Assembly: GCA_032358165.1 (NCBI GenBank)
Contig: JAALGY010000023.1
Coordinates: 2,294,001 to 2,358,000, forward strand
Origin: Diplosphaera chodatii
Taxonomy: Eukaryota; Chlorophyta; Trebouxiophyceae; Prasiolales; Stichococcaceae
Length of the DNA stretch: 64,000 nt
Reading direction: 5' to 3'
The notes under the pieces were generated by a model. That model was not told where the DNA came from, did not search any database, and was given only the letters and a program-made list of their open reading frames with translations. Shown one piece after another: positions 1 to 12,900 of the stretch (position 1 is its first letter; the number at the start of each line of letters is the position of its first letter). The position numbers and the translations under genes are program-made.

Positions 1-978
1 AATACCCTGTGCCGGTGCAACTGCAGGTGAAGGAGGAGGAGCAGGAGGCAGCCAAGTATGATGCGGTGTTCCCGTGCGTGCTGAAGATCCTGCCCACGTG
101 CATCTTCAACAAGAAGGACCCGATCGTGCTGGGTGTCGAGATTGCGGACGGCATCGCCAAGGTGACCAAACTGACGGCGGTGGCAAGCGTGTATGATGCT
201 GCCAGGACGCATGCTTTGCTTACTGCAGCATTGGCGGCTCGATGAACAGGGCATTGCTGCATGCAGGTGGGCACGCCCATCACAGTCCCCAGCCAGGGCT
301 TCGTTGACCTGGGCCGTATCGCATCGATGGAGCTCAACCACAAGGTGCACCCCAACTGCCAACTGCCACGGCATCTGCAGCGGATGCTGCGCAGCCTGCT
401 ACAGCACTATGACTGCAGGGCTCCTCCCAAGTTATTGGCATGCACTGCATGTGCATAGTTCGCGCTCATTACCACTCGAGGGCCTCAGCCGCTCATGTCA
501 ACTCTGCAGGCTGTCAACACCGCGAAGAAGGGGGACAGCGTGGCCATGAAGCTTGAGCCCGGCAACACGACCGAGGCGTCGCGCCTGTACGGCCGCCACT
601 TCGACCACAAGGTGCCTTCAGGATGGCCGTCAGCCTCCTGCATGTCAGTCGGTCTCGAGCGTGTCATTCGCATGGCACGCTTTCTGCTGCGCCATTCATT
701 CATAGGTTTGCAAACAGGCCCAGAATAACATTCATGTGTACCATACTTCTCTCGCAGGACGAACTAGTCAGCAGAATATCCCGGAAGTCCATCAACCTGC
801 TGAAGGTGACAGCCTCTTGGCGTCAAACGATCCTTACCCACGCACTGCCATGCATGCTGTCATCGCAGCGCACTCAGTCTTGCAACGACCAATGTTGCAG
901 GAAAACTTCCGAGACGACCTGTCGAAGGACGACTGGAGGCTCGTAGTCAAGCTCAAGGGTGTGTTCAACATCCAGTGA
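1..978 (+). CDS. EIF5B: eIF5B C-terminal part (5' truncated by window edge)
   Basis: Translation initiation factor 5B is the cytosolic GTPase that promotes 60S subunit joining. Only the C-terminal domains (III-IV) lie in the window. Exons are 1-161, 267-344, 510-611, 758-805 and 901-978, all joining in phase 0. The protein reads FPCVLKILPTCIFNKKDPIV, then VGTPITVPSQGFVDLGRIAS, then an AKKGD..AMKLEP segment, RLYGRHFDH, and a C-terminal helix ELVSRISRKSINLLKENFRD ending in VKLKGVFNIQ-stop. This matches the end of eukaryotic eIF5B, including the GRHF and final ELKxVF segments. The four introns are 90-165 nt with GT-AG ends. The GTPase domain must lie left of position 1. The gene converges on cyclin C, leaving about 270 nt between the two stop codons. 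Confidence 0.95.
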
Positions 979-1245
979 GACCGTTTATGGCCCCATGGTG
1001 TGGTAGACAGAGGTTTGTGGGATGCTGCTGCTGAGTGAGTGTTCAGGTTTTAGGGGTGAGATCCATGCTGGAGTGTTCGTCAGCCTCTGCTCCTTGATAC
1101 GGCTGACGACCTTTACAAAGCAGAAATGCGCAACATTGTACACGCGTCATAAACCACCAACAACTACCACCTCATGCGGCACTGGTTTTAGTTCGTGAGG
1201 CGGTTGAGAGACGGCATGACTGTGCCGTCTTGCTCATCCAGTGCC
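979..1245. other. Convergent 3' intergenic region (eIF5B / cyclin C)
   Basis: This interval lies between two stop codons on opposite strands and should hold both 3' UTRs and poly(A) sites. I saw no further gene and no strong TGTAA-type poly(A) signal. Confidence 0.6.
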
Positions 1246-2888
1246 TCAGGGCAACCTGAGGCGGGCCATCAACTGCCCAATGTTAGTATCGTTGGCTTCC
1301 CGCTGAGCATCATACATCTCCGTCAACCTGAGCGCGACGCCATACACCTGCGGCATATGGGTAGGCGTCACATTTGCCGTCGCTACAGCATCTCATTCGG
1401 ATACCGATTAGAAGCAAAGGACTTGCCTGATCAAGGTTCACCTCCAACCCCTCCAGCCAGTGCCGCACGTCTTGCTGCTTCATCCCCGCACCCTGTGTGT
1501 GTCATATACACATGTGCATCATGCACGTAAGAAGTGCAGAGTGTGGGGACATGAATGCGTCACATCTCATATGAGTGCTCAGTGACGCGCACCACTGTCA
1601 AGCAGCCAAGCGCAACAACGTGTGGCGGAAACTGCAGCAGCACATCGCTGCTGTATGAGTCGTTGAGAACAGCCCTGCAAAGTCCATGTCATCAGGTGAT
1701 TATGACATGAGGCTAGTCAGGGTCCCGATAGTGCACAGCAATGGTGAGTTTCTGTGTCACTCACCAGCACTCCTGCGCAACATCTGAGAGCCGAGCACTT
1801 TGAAGATATGCGGCAAGGTCTGTGTATGGGTGCCACACCGTGAGGCGGTATTCCAACCCTTCCTGTAAATTAAGGACGCCACTGCTGTCTCGATCACAGC
1901 GCCAGGAAGCAACCTCATGTGGACAAGAGTCAAATGAGCAGGCCACTGCTGGTAATAGCATTGCAAGGGCGTTGTGTATGCCCATGCAATGTTGTTCCGA
2001 GACCGACCCACCAGCAGCGCCATCTCAAGGTCCATGAGCGTCTTCATTTCCAGCTCAGGCAGCATAGTCGGGAAGTCGCCTGCAGTCGATCAAAGCAGTG
2101 CCACAGTCTGTCTGCAAGGTCTCATACATACTGGTGCTGAGCAGCCTCTGGCGGGCAGTTGACAGCATTCAGTGCCAATGACTGGCACCCTGACGTACGT
2201 GCGAGTTTCTGCATGGCATGGAAGAGATGCCGGGCCTGCAGCAGCGTCTCCTCCACTTTGGCGGCCAGGTACAGCGCCGCCGGTGCCACGGCCCGCGGGT
2301 CCACGGTGCAGAAGTGATTTCGGAGGTAGAAGCGCCGGAAGAACACGCATGCCGTCGCGGCCACCCTGGGGCCATACAACCAGGTGGTCTGCAGCAGGCC
2401 TCGATGATCCACGATTTAACTAAGGCGCCCAACAGCTCAGCAGGCACGACCTGCTGTGACCGGCATGCACTTGGCTGGGTCATGACAGTGCAACACAAGC
2501 AGGAGCAGATGCAGTCTGTACCGCTGGCGGATTCCGTGGGCTGCGGTGGCTTGCGCAAGGGCCCGGATGTCTGCACCACAGCAGGAAGCAAGTTGCAACG
2601 GTGTCTGATTACCTTGGCAGAACAGGAGCCGTGGAGCTCAGCAGCATGGCCTTCAGCTCACATCTGATGTGATGGCTGGTCAGCTGCTCAATCTGCACGT
2701 CTGAGAGACCCCTCGCTGCGTCCTTCATGTGCGCCACCTGCTGCTTGTTGTTGCTCTGAAGCTGCGCGCTGCAGCACGACACAGCGGTTTGTACAAAGCG
2801 CTCGCTTGACAAGAATATGTTGGGAGGGCAGCATCGTGCACCAAAGCAGCGCGCACGCTTGGGCGGACGCCCAGAAGTTCGCTGCCAT
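1246..2888 (-). CDS. CCNC: Cyclin C (Mediator kinase-module cyclin)
   Basis: Cyclin C pairs with CDK8 in the Mediator kinase module in the nucleus. Nine exons (reverse strand) are 2888-2842, 2768-2662, 2570-2522, 2365-2199, 2079-2012, 1862-1765, 1674-1593, 1492-1427 and 1347-1246, giving 261 residues, normal for the family. The protein starts MAANFW, the hallmark N terminus of cyclin C. It continues with a cyclin box containing IRQRVAATACVFFRRFYLRN, DPRAVAPAALYLAAKVEE, PELEMKTLMDLEMALL, VWHPYTDLAAYLQ, AVLNDSYSSDVLLQFPP and a C-terminal LRLTEMYDAQREANDTNIG. All phases agree. Intron 8 starts with GC (1426-1425): phase 0 is needed, and the nearby GT breaks the frame. Start choice is supported by MAANFW conservation. 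Confidence 0.95.
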
Positions 2889-3951
2889 CAATCCGCATAA
2901 GCGGCAGCTGTCGTGCAGTACGCTGTGTACAGGCAGCTAGTGTTCCTAAGGCTGCTGTGCCAGAAAAGGGGCAAAACTTGGGAACCCCTGAAAATTTGGT
3001 GATCTGATGCAAGTAGCTGCAATGCGATCAAGATGCGCCCCGGCCGTCAATGGCCGGCGATGGCCCCAGGCCGGACAAATGAGCTGCTGGAGAACCACAT
3101 GCGGTCAAGCAGGTGGTAAGTTTCGCACTTCAAGCAAATGCAATTCTGGCTTCTCCTGCAGTTCCGGGACTTGCGCGCTGGCGGTGGGAGGCAGTGATTG
3201 ATGATGACGATGCAACCTTACGGATACGTGCACCCTGGGCGAAGGTGCCGTCCCCTGGGCGGCTCCGCAACCTACGCACGTCGGCAGACACACCACCTCG
3301 CACCATTGACCGCCTCTGAGTGCCCTGCACTGTTCGGATCCAGTCGCAAATCGGCACAGCGGGTAGGGTGGAGACCGGTTGGTGCTGTGTGCCCTCAGCT
3401 TATTTCGCTGGTGTCCAAGTAGGAAACCGATCTGCGGCAGTTGCAGACCTACAGCACGGTCGACGGCGCTGCGTTTGCGGACCAAAGTGGCTGACACGAG
3501 CACTTCAGCCAGCGACTTGGCGGTGCTAGACCCAGGGGCGTGACTTGGGCCCTGGGCAGCGGCAGCAGCCGGTGTGGCCGCTGCGTGGGCCGATGCGTGC
3601 CAGCAGGCGCCACACTCGCCGCTCTCTGCGGCCGGGGCACAGGCGAGACAGCAGCCGTACAGAACACCATGTTGGTGTGCAACGCTGCTAGGCAGTATCT
3701 CTGACTACTGGCTGCCTAGCGGCACATGTGGGCGCTATATGCTCACCTGCTGAATGTGTACTGAACAACCGGCATCGATGTAAGACTTGCAGTTGCATCG
3801 AGTTATTGAAACGGCAGCCGATTGCAGCTTGAAATTCATGCCTAAGGCAGCGTCGTTAATCATGGCCCGGACGCTTGCAGGTGCATCGAGTTGTAGAACG
3901 GCAGGCGATGCAGCTTGAAATTGGTAGCTGAGCAGCATCTCAAACAGCGCA
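2889..3951. other. Intergenic region with at most one weak candidate small gene
   Basis: This region separates the cyclin C start from the homeodomain-DDT start. On the plus strand a short reading frame from about 3061 (MAPGRTNELLENHMRSS) ends at a good donor (GTAAGT at about 3116). It is followed by an acceptor at about 3161 and open sequence including RWRWEAVIDDDDATLRIR up to 3319. The frame that continues best needs a different upstream frame, so no single model satisfied me. No family was recognised. The right end holds a direct repeat, listed separately. Confidence 0.3.
3784..3922. repeat. Imperfect direct repeat, two copies of about 53 nt
   Basis: Copy 1 spans 3784-3836 and copy 2 spans 3870-3922, 86 nt apart. 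They share GCATCGAGTT, then AACGGCAG, then a GCAGCTTGAAATT end, with scattered substitutions and one or two single-base length changes. The second copy ends about 30 nt before the proposed ATG of the homeodomain-DDT gene. They therefore lie in its promoter or 5' UTR. They could be a recent local duplication or duplicated regulatory sites. Confidence 0.75.
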
Positions 3952-6900
3952 ATGGACGCTGGCGCTAATGGCGACGTGCCCGAAGTGCCCATGGCAGCTG
4001 CTGCCACACCACCCACTCGCACGCCTCGCTCACAGAAGACGCCCATTCAGAAAGAAGCTCTGGAAGCAGCGTTCAGAAGTACGCTGCAATTTGGCATACG
4101 CTGCGTCTTTGGAGCAGACCACAACCCCTGTTGACAATGCACAGCATCGTCGGACTGCATTGTGTTGCATGATCTCACTCATGCGTGCTGGGTGTACATA
4201 TGCAGTCATGCAGTTCCCCCCGGAGGAGGTGCGCTCAGCGCTTGGCGAGCGGATTGGGTTAACAGAGCAGCAAGTGCAGGTGATGGCACGAGGCGGACAC
4301 ATGCACGAACTCGATACTTGTTGGGAGAGCTATGCCCGTGGGTATCTGCTTTGCAAATTGCCACAGTCTGCTGCCATGCACATTGAAGATGCAGGGTGTT
4401 GGGCACCACTGCGAGCCTTTGCAGGGTGGGTGTGGACCCGACAGGCATGCACATCTTGGTGTTGTCCATCCGAGACGGCAGGCCACAACATGCCATGCTG
4501 ATTTCATTGGCCCAGGTTTGGTTCTCCCATGCCCGCCGCCGCGCGAAGAAGCAGCAGCAGGACCAGGAGGGCGCAGGCGGCAGCGCACATCCCAGCCCCT
4601 CGCACAGCCCCGTCGGCGTGCAGCAGCCCGCAGCAGCGCAGGCAGCGGCAAGCGAGTCTCCGCTGCGGCAGCCCGGTGCCGCGGCGATTGATGACGACGA
4701 TGGCCGCATCAGCCCAGTGGTGACTGCAGCTGTGCCCACCCTGATGCTACCGTTGGATGGCCTTCGTATGACCAGCCATTGGCTTCGTGCACATGGTGTG
4801 CTTGACTCGGTCTACAACATCCCAAAGTGCACAAACGATGACATCGGATGATAGCCATGCTTAACGTACCGACACACAGGCGCACACACAGCGACAGCAG
4901 CCCACGCCGCCAAGGGCGTCACCTGCGGACCTGGGCAGGGCACAGGCAGCGGCGCAGGCCGAGGCCGCACAGGCAGCAGCGCTTGCTGAAGCACAGCGCC
5001 TGGTGGACGCAGCCAAAGCAACACTGCCTGTGCCCTTCAGGCCTGACGGCCCGCCGCTGGGCTACATCTTTGACGACCCACCGGGTGCGAAGCAGCTGAA
5101 TTCTGTTTTGCAGTTGGGGACGTGTCTGAGGCATGTATATGTTGACACGTGCTTTGTGGGATTGCAGCATCAGGCTGTCAAGGGTGTAGTAGCGTCCATG
5201 CTGGTCATCCGCTTTGCTGCACAGTTTCAGCCGTGCTGTAAAGGCCTTATCTTCCAAGCCTACACCGTGCAGATGCTGCAGCCGATGCAGCGGGCGCGGC
5301 GAAACGAAAACGTGTACAGCTGGAGGGTGGCCTGGAGTATGAGCATGGCGATGATGGCGGCGGTCTGCAGGTGCCTTGCTGCCTGTAAAGCTGGTCTCTC
5401 ATAGACAAGCAAGATCATGCAGGTCCCCACCGCATCAGAGAGAGCAGGTCTGCACGTCGGTGCTCAGACAAGCCTCTTGGGCTGCAAAACCTGCATGGTT
5501 GCAGACCCGCATGCTGGCTGGCTGGCTGCAGTTTGCACAGCCCGGCGGCGGCAAGGGGCGCGCCATGCGGGCTGGCGACTGGGAGGGCGCCTTCGATGAG
5601 GCGCGTGCAGCTGAGGAGGCGGCGGCGGCCCGCCACGAGGAGCGGGCCGCGCTCCTGAGAGCTCGCCTGGAGACCGGCCTGCGCAAGGTAAGTACCGCTG
5701 GCTTGCACCCGTGGTTCTCAAACCAATCCTCGATCCCGTCCATTGACAGCATGCGGACAGTCATGCATGTCACTTTCTGCTGCAAGCAACACACCATCAT
5801 GTACGCCTGTGTCTGGATATGCAGGACCAGGAACGCATGCTGCGTGAGAGTCTCAAGCAGGAGCAGCGGGCAGCAAAGGCACGTGAGAAGGTGCGCCTTT
5901 GACCGTCCTGCTGTTCGGATGTCCCAGCTGCCTCGACTCGGTACATTGTCAAGCCCTGCGTTGCAAAGTCTTTATCCGACAACTGTGGCCCTGCTTGTCA
6001 CCCTGCCATGCGGCTGCCTGCAGGAGGCGCAGCGCCTGCAGAAGTGGGCGATGTTCGAGCAGCGGGAGGCGGTGCGGCTGCAGGCGAAGGAGGAGAAGGC
6101 GGCGGCGCGGGAGGCGGCCAAGGAGGAGCGCCTGGCCCGCAAGGCTGCCGAGCGCGCCGCCAAGCAGGCCGCCGCGCAGCACCGCAAGGAGCTCACCCGC
6201 AAGTGCGCCCCCGCCGCCGCGTGATGCGCCGGGCTGCAACCTCCCATGCACGAGGCTCGGCGTGCCGTGCGGGGTTTTGAACTTGCCGTGCCAGTGCACT
6301 TACTAGGAGCTCTTTTGCCAGGAAGAAGTGTGGGGATGGAAACAGGCAAGGAACTTTGCGCGCACCCAGTCCCAGGTGGGGACGACTGCATGTTGTGGAC
6401 CGCGCAGGGAGAAGGAGCTGCGGCGGATGGCGGATGGGGCGCTGCGGGCGCCCGGCCGTGTGGCGCCGCAGGCCCCGGACGACGAGGACCTGGAGGCCCA
6501 AGCGCTGCAGCGGCAGCACGACGCCGGGTGTGTCCAGCACATGTTCATGCATGCGCAATCTGCTTTGCATCTTGGAACAGCAGGCTCGACAGCAGGCATG
6601 CATGTGGACCATGGTGCATGCACCCGCTGCATGCATGCACCCAAACGCAGGCTCAACAGAACCATGTACGTGGACCAGCATGCATGCATCTGCATATGGC
6701 CAATCATTTGCAAGCTGGAGAGCACACATGCATGTGGACTGCTGCTCGTGAAACCGGGTACGCAAGTCCAGGTGCATCGTTGCTCGGCTTGCAGGTATGT
6801 CTCGGCCACAGACAGCGGCCATGTGCCATCAGCACTGACAGTGCAGCGGCCTCCCTTCCCGCCGCCGGCTGTGCGGTTGCAGCCGGCATTCCCGGAGGAG

Positions 6901-9900
6901 CTGGGTCACGAGGTGCGAAATTCGTATACTGTACCATTAAGGCTGATACCGCATTGGTCAGCATGCAAGACTATTGATGAGCAAGGCACACTGCTGCAGC
7001 ACATGAGAGGGTTGTCGTGCTGCAGGCTGCGCGGGAGCTGGTCGCGGCCTGGGGCTTCCTGCACACCTTCAGCGAGCTGCTGGGCGTCTGGCCGGCGTCG
7101 CTCACGGAGCTGCTTGCGGCTGTTGTGGACGGCGCAGGCTCGCGCCTCACTGCGGAGCTGCACATCGGGCTGCTGCGCCTGCTGCAGGTGCCTGCCGTGC
7201 GTGTCATGTCGATGCAGGGACCGATGTGATACCTCAAAGCTGCTTTGAGTAGTCTCAGCCGCGCAATGTGATCGATGGCGTGCAGATGTTGGGCTGCTCC
7301 CCTGCTGTGCTAGTATGGACATATGGACTCCATGAGCCTGCTGTGCTGCAGGCGGATATGGAGGAGGCATACCTAACGAACAGCGCCACAGTGGCGACGG
7401 GCTTCACAGACCGTGCAGCGACGGCTTGTGCCACGACGCTGGACGAGGCCTGGGCCTGGGGCTTTGATGTGGACGCCTGGCGTGCGCACCTGGGCCCCGC
7501 CACCTGGCCCGAGGTCCTGCGACAGTTTGCCGTCGCCGCAGGTAACGAACATCGGCATCGGCATGCAGCTCACACTCTTGCATGATGTCAACCATCTCCC
7601 ACATGGTGTATACAGTCACCCTTGTCCAGCGTGGAGACTGTGAGGTTTGGAATCGGAGCATCTGAGGAAGCGGAGCACCTGACTTGGGCCACTTGGGGCG
7701 CTGCAGGGTGGGGCAAGCAGCGGCCCCGGCTGCGGACCGAGGCCAAGGCCAAGATGGGCAAGGAGGGCGAGGACATCGTGGCCAGCGGCACCGCGGACGG
7801 CGACCTGTCGCTGCGCATGCCGGCGCGCTACCACCCCGCGAGCGTCAAGGGCGCCGCTTGGCAGGTGGCTGCAATGCCTGCCTGCAACAGCACCAACTCT
7901 GCACATGCAGGGCATAGCTGGTACCGTGGGGTGACTGCAGGCTTACGATACAGGAATATTGCCGAACAGGTGCTAGCAGAGGCAGGGCCAGACGGCTTGT
8001 CGGTTGGCGAGATTGTGCGGCGCATCCAGTCCAGTGGGCTGCGCGACCTGCGCTCCAGCCGCAACCCCGACGCCTCAGTGAGCGGCGCGCTCGCACGCGA
8101 CGTCATCTTCTGGAAGGTCGCCCCGGCGCGGTTCGCTCTGCACGCCGTCGTGGCGCACCACAGGTGTGGCTGCCGTCTTGGCGCGACTCCATGTCAATGC
8201 TTGAACTTCAGCACATCCTCAGGTGATTTGCTGGCTCTGAGTTGATACAGCCAGAGCATCAGCAGATCCCTACTTGGGGCTACTTTCTGTTGACGCAGAG
8301 CAACTACACACAGCCCAGCAGGCAAGGCAGCAGATGCAGCGACTGCATCAGCACCTCACGGCAAGGCGCAGGACGCAGCAGCAGCGTCAGGCGTCAAGTC
8401 TGAGCCCAGTGACGAGCAGGTGATGTTCCATCTGTTGGTGCCTGGAAACAGACATCTTCATGCTGTGGCCTGGAAACAGACTGTCCAGCTGCACATGCTG
8501 CTCGGGAAGCTGCATATGGGCTCATGCCTGGCATGTTGCTGTGCTGCAGGCGGCTTCCGCGGAGCAGCGGCGCGTGCAGGTGCTGGCACGCGAGGATGCG
8601 GGTGGTGGCGCCGCATCGCGCGAGGGCACGCCCGCGCCCGAGGACGACGAGGATGAGGAGGATGAGGAGGAGGATGACGCTGCAGAGGTGGGCTTCGGTG
8701 CCTTGCCTCAAACCCCTCAAGGAGGTTGCTCTGCTTGCATTCTACATGACTACATGACGCTTGCGTTGGCAACCCGATGGTAGCTGTTCGATGCATCTTT
8801 GCCATGGTGGAAAAGCGTCACAGCTGACGGTTGCATGGGTTTTGTTCAACAGGCTGCTGAGACGCATCCATGGGTGGCCACGCTGCTGTCGGGCGACTAC
8901 GATGCGCTTTCGCTGCAGGAGCGCCTGGCCGTACTCGCTGCACTGCAGCAGGTGCCTTGAACACGGCCATTCCCTTGTGCAGAGTCTGCACTCGTCCACT
9001 GATGCAAAGGCTCATGCAGGGAGTGCGAGCCCCCTGCCTTGGATGCACTTATACACCACACGCTGGGAATATGCTCACTGCTTCAGCAACTTTGTGCCTG
9101 CAGGCAGCGCTGGAGGGGGTTTCGTTACGCGCGTACCTGGACCACCGGCAGCAGGAAGCAGCGCGCGCCAAGCGTGTCGCTGCGGAGGAGGCCGCGGTGC
9201 GGTGGCAGCCCTGTAGTGTCCACACACCACAACTGAACAAACCTGCCTGCAACCAGCCCTCGTGACTTCAGGGACAGAAGCTGTCTTGTTCATTTGCGAC
9301 TCTATGTGTGGCCGGGCCCGGCACATGCACATGTGCTCCTGCGCCTGCAGGCGGAGAAGAGGCAGCGGCAGGTGCAGGCGGCATACCGCGCGCAGCGGGC
9401 CGCGGAGCAGGCCCGCAAGGCGCTGGAGAAGTACATGGCCCCGGGCGGTGGGGGGTACACGTCGGTGCAAGGCAGCCGCGCGCCCTCGGAGGGGCCTCGC
9501 GACAGCCCGATGCCGCAGCCAATGGACGCGTCCCCCGCGCCGCAGCCCACGGGACAGCCGCCGCAGCAGGCAAGGCTGCTGCAACAAGCGCATGGCAACG
9601 AGGGCGGCTTGTCTCTGAGCAAGCTTGAGTGCTCCATCACTCGAGGCGCACCCCTCTGCCGAGTCAGCTGCTGATGTGCAAGCAGTTCGTGCGTTGCCCA
9701 GCATGGGACCAATGGTGGTTCCTGCTTCCACATTGCAGCCTGGCGCGCCGTCACATGCCGGGTCCACGGACCGCGAGACGGACACCCTGACAGCAGGCGC
9801 AGCCCCTGCCAGCCGTGCGGATGTGGTCATTGCAACGGCTGCACAGCAGGCAGAGGTGGAGCCCACTGTCCAACCTGTCGGCTGCCTACAATGCCTTCTC

Positions 9901-12900
9901 CACGTACGATAGCTTGTCTGGTGCCCTCAACATGGTATTGTTTTATTGTGCATGTGCATGTGAATTGTGCAGGGTCAGAGCGTGCCAGACATGGGTTCAG
10001 CAGAAGCAGATGCCGCAAGAGCAGCCGCACGTGCCGAGATGCTGCGGCGTGCAGAGGAGGCCGCTGCGGTGAGTCAAGGGGCTTGCGGCTGTGCATCGCA
10101 CTCAGCCGATCTCTCAGATGCAGGGCGGGAAACCTCTTGTTGGCTGGTCCAGCAGCCGATGCACTTGCGCCAAAGTGCGCGATGAAGGCGATACACCTTC
10201 GTGTCAGAAGATGGCATCTGGACGGCCGCATGTCTATGTGCAATGTGCTGCAGATCCGCTTGGAGCCGCTGGGCTTAGACAGGCGCCACAACCGCTATTG
10301 GCTGCTGCTGGGCGGCGCCGAGACTGCGGCCGATCCTGCCTCGGGGCGCCTGTTTTTCGAGTCTGCAGCCGATGGCAGCTTCAGGCATGTCGCCTCGAGT
10401 CCATCCTGCCATGCACCAAACATATCTCAGCACATGCAGATCATCCACGTGGTTCCTGTGTGTTAGTTGCACTTCTGCAGTGCAGGCTCAACATTGAACA
10501 ATGATATTCATGGCCACGGTGCCCTCTTCGTGATGCACATGACCTCATTTACCTGCGCTTGCTGAATATTAGACCCATGATGCAGGTTAATCGGGGACGA
10601 GGACTCTTTGGACATCCTGTTTGGCGCACTGCTGCGGGAGGGGGCACGCGAAGGGCCGCTGTGGGCAGCCCTGGAGCAGCACCAGGGCAGCATCAAGGCA
10701 GCAATGCCAACTGGTGAGGCAGCAAGACCCTGGAACGTGCACCGCATTCAACCGGTCTGGACATGTGTGGAGGAAGGTCGCTGCTGGGACCCTAACCGTA
10801 CTTATGCTCGCAGATTAACCACCAATGCCAATATTTGCATATATATGGTAGCCGTAAGCTGGTGTGCTACACAGTCGGCAGCAGTTCAAGGTGTTCGCAT
10901 GGTGGCTGGATGCTTCACCGGGCCACCTGACACTCCCATCATCGATTGTCAGGGCAGCGCCTGCACGCAGCTGCGCTGGCAAGATCTGGCATACGTTGGC
11001 CGCAGGTCCTGTGGACATGCCTGTGCCAGCAGCCAAGCGGCCAGAAAGGGAGCGACAGCGGCTGGCAGGGGAGCGCCTGGCACTGGCGCCGGGGCTGCCC
11101 GCGGCGGCGTTTGGGCTGATGAACCTGCAGGCGCCCTCGGTGCTGCGCGCGGTCACGGAGCAGACCACCACGCTGCCAGACGAGCCGCTGCACATGAAGC
11201 AGCTCAAAGCAGTGCGCCTCACAGTGCTGTCCAGTCAGTTGTGTGGGTCTGCATGGCTTCTGCATGGCTGCCCAGTACTGCTGCCACCCTGCACTCTCAG
11301 GCTGGTGCCCTGTCACCTGTCACGTTCGGCGCACCACCCCACATGGCTTGAGGGGCCCGCCAAGCCAGTCTGCGTGCCAGCACAACAATTGGCTGATGGC
11401 GCGCAGGCGATGCTGCTGGTGGGCGCGGCGCTGCCGGAGTCGGCTCTGGCTGCCTGGTGGGCGCCGGGGGCCTGGGCGCGGTCGGTGCGGGGGGCGGCGG
11501 CGTGGGCGGCGCTGCGCCGGTGCCTGGCCTGCCTGGAGGCCGCCGTGCGGCCGGACCGGCTGTCCGTCGCGTTCTGCCGCACGCCCTCCCGCGTCCGGGG
11601 CGCATGGCTGCCCACACGTGAGCCGTCCAGACGTTCGCAGACTGTCGGGCCCTGTGCGCTTGGCCTGCTGCTTGCTCTCCTCGTTGTGTCCTGCAGGACT
11701 GTGGTCATACGGCCCTCGCACAGCCGGATGTGGGGTCAGCTGTGGTGTCGACAATTGAAAGCACCAAGCCTGCGCGTGCAGAGGGCGAGGTTGCGAGCGC
11801 GGTGCCGCTGGCCAGTGGCGAGGCGCCGCCGCTGCCGCAGCGGAGGGGACACACGCCAATGCCCGCCAAATCGCCCTCGCCCTATCCAGCTGCCAATGGC
11901 GGCGATGCAGCGGACGCTCCAGCTGATGCCGTCAAGGCCGAGCCTGTCAGCCAGGGGACACCCCATGTGAGTGTTGGTGGACGTCACAATGAGGTTGCCG
12001 GGCTGCTTGTGACAGGGGTTGCAACCGTGCTCACCTGCAGCATGGCTGACCAGCAGGATGACGAGGATCCGCTGGCGTGGCTGCCTGCGACGCCAGCGGC
12101 GCTGGCTCTGCGACTCGCAGAGTTCGATGCTGCAGTCATATACACTCCCGGGCAGCCACCAGCGCGGGAGACAGCGCAGGTAGATTACCATGGTCTCGCT
12201 CGGCGTGTCTAGCCTGTCAAAGATGTGGATGCTGAGGCTGCTGCAAGCTGGGACATGCACAAGTTGATGGAGTGGAAGTGCACCCTGGCAGTGTTGTGAT
12301 GCAGCTGACGTATCCTCGGCAATGCAGGCGTACCAGCGCATCCAGCGAGCAGCGCTGGCAGCGCCGCCGGAGGGTGGCGAGGCAGCGGGCGGCGACTCGT
12401 GGCTGGTGGCGCGCGGCGGGGGCCGCAGCGCAGCACGCGCCCAGGCCACGCCCGCCGCGGGCCGGCGCAAGGACAAGCAGCTGCTGCCGCCCTTCCCCCC
12501 GGTACGTGGTGCCGCTGCGGTGTTGTCTTGGGTTTGCACACATTGCTGCCACCAAATGGTTTGTTGACAGTGTCACTGTAGGCATCCCTGGGTGTGGATT
12601 GACGGTTCCATTCCGGTGAATATGAGTGGCACCAATGGTCTGGCCATTTGCATGGTGTCTCTGGTTTGCAGGTGCACGGCCAGGCGGTGGACTTCCGGTT
12701 GCCACGTGACTATGGGGAGGCAGGCGCCTTTGGCGGCCCACCCGAGCCGTTGCTCCCTGCTGGCCAGCAGAGCGCTGCATCTGGCCTGCCGCCTGCAGGT
12801 GCGCTGCTCGTTGCTGCACATGGCATGCTGTTGGTAATGTGTTTCCAGCGTGGCAGACACCAGTTGTACTTCCAGTGACAGCACACCATCTTTGACGAGC

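Noticed and set aside
8441..8481. Short direct repeat CCTGGAAACAGAC, two copies 28 nt apart
   Set aside because: A 13-nt repeat inside an intron of the homeodomain-DDT gene; too short to interpret.
9075..9866. 263-codon minus-strand open frame
   Set aside because: It is a Cys/Arg/Ala-rich shadow of coiled-coil exons on the plus strand.
11736..12539. 267-codon minus-strand open frame
   Set aside because: It overlaps conserved exons of the homeodomain-DDT gene, has no motif and no ATG-exon structure.
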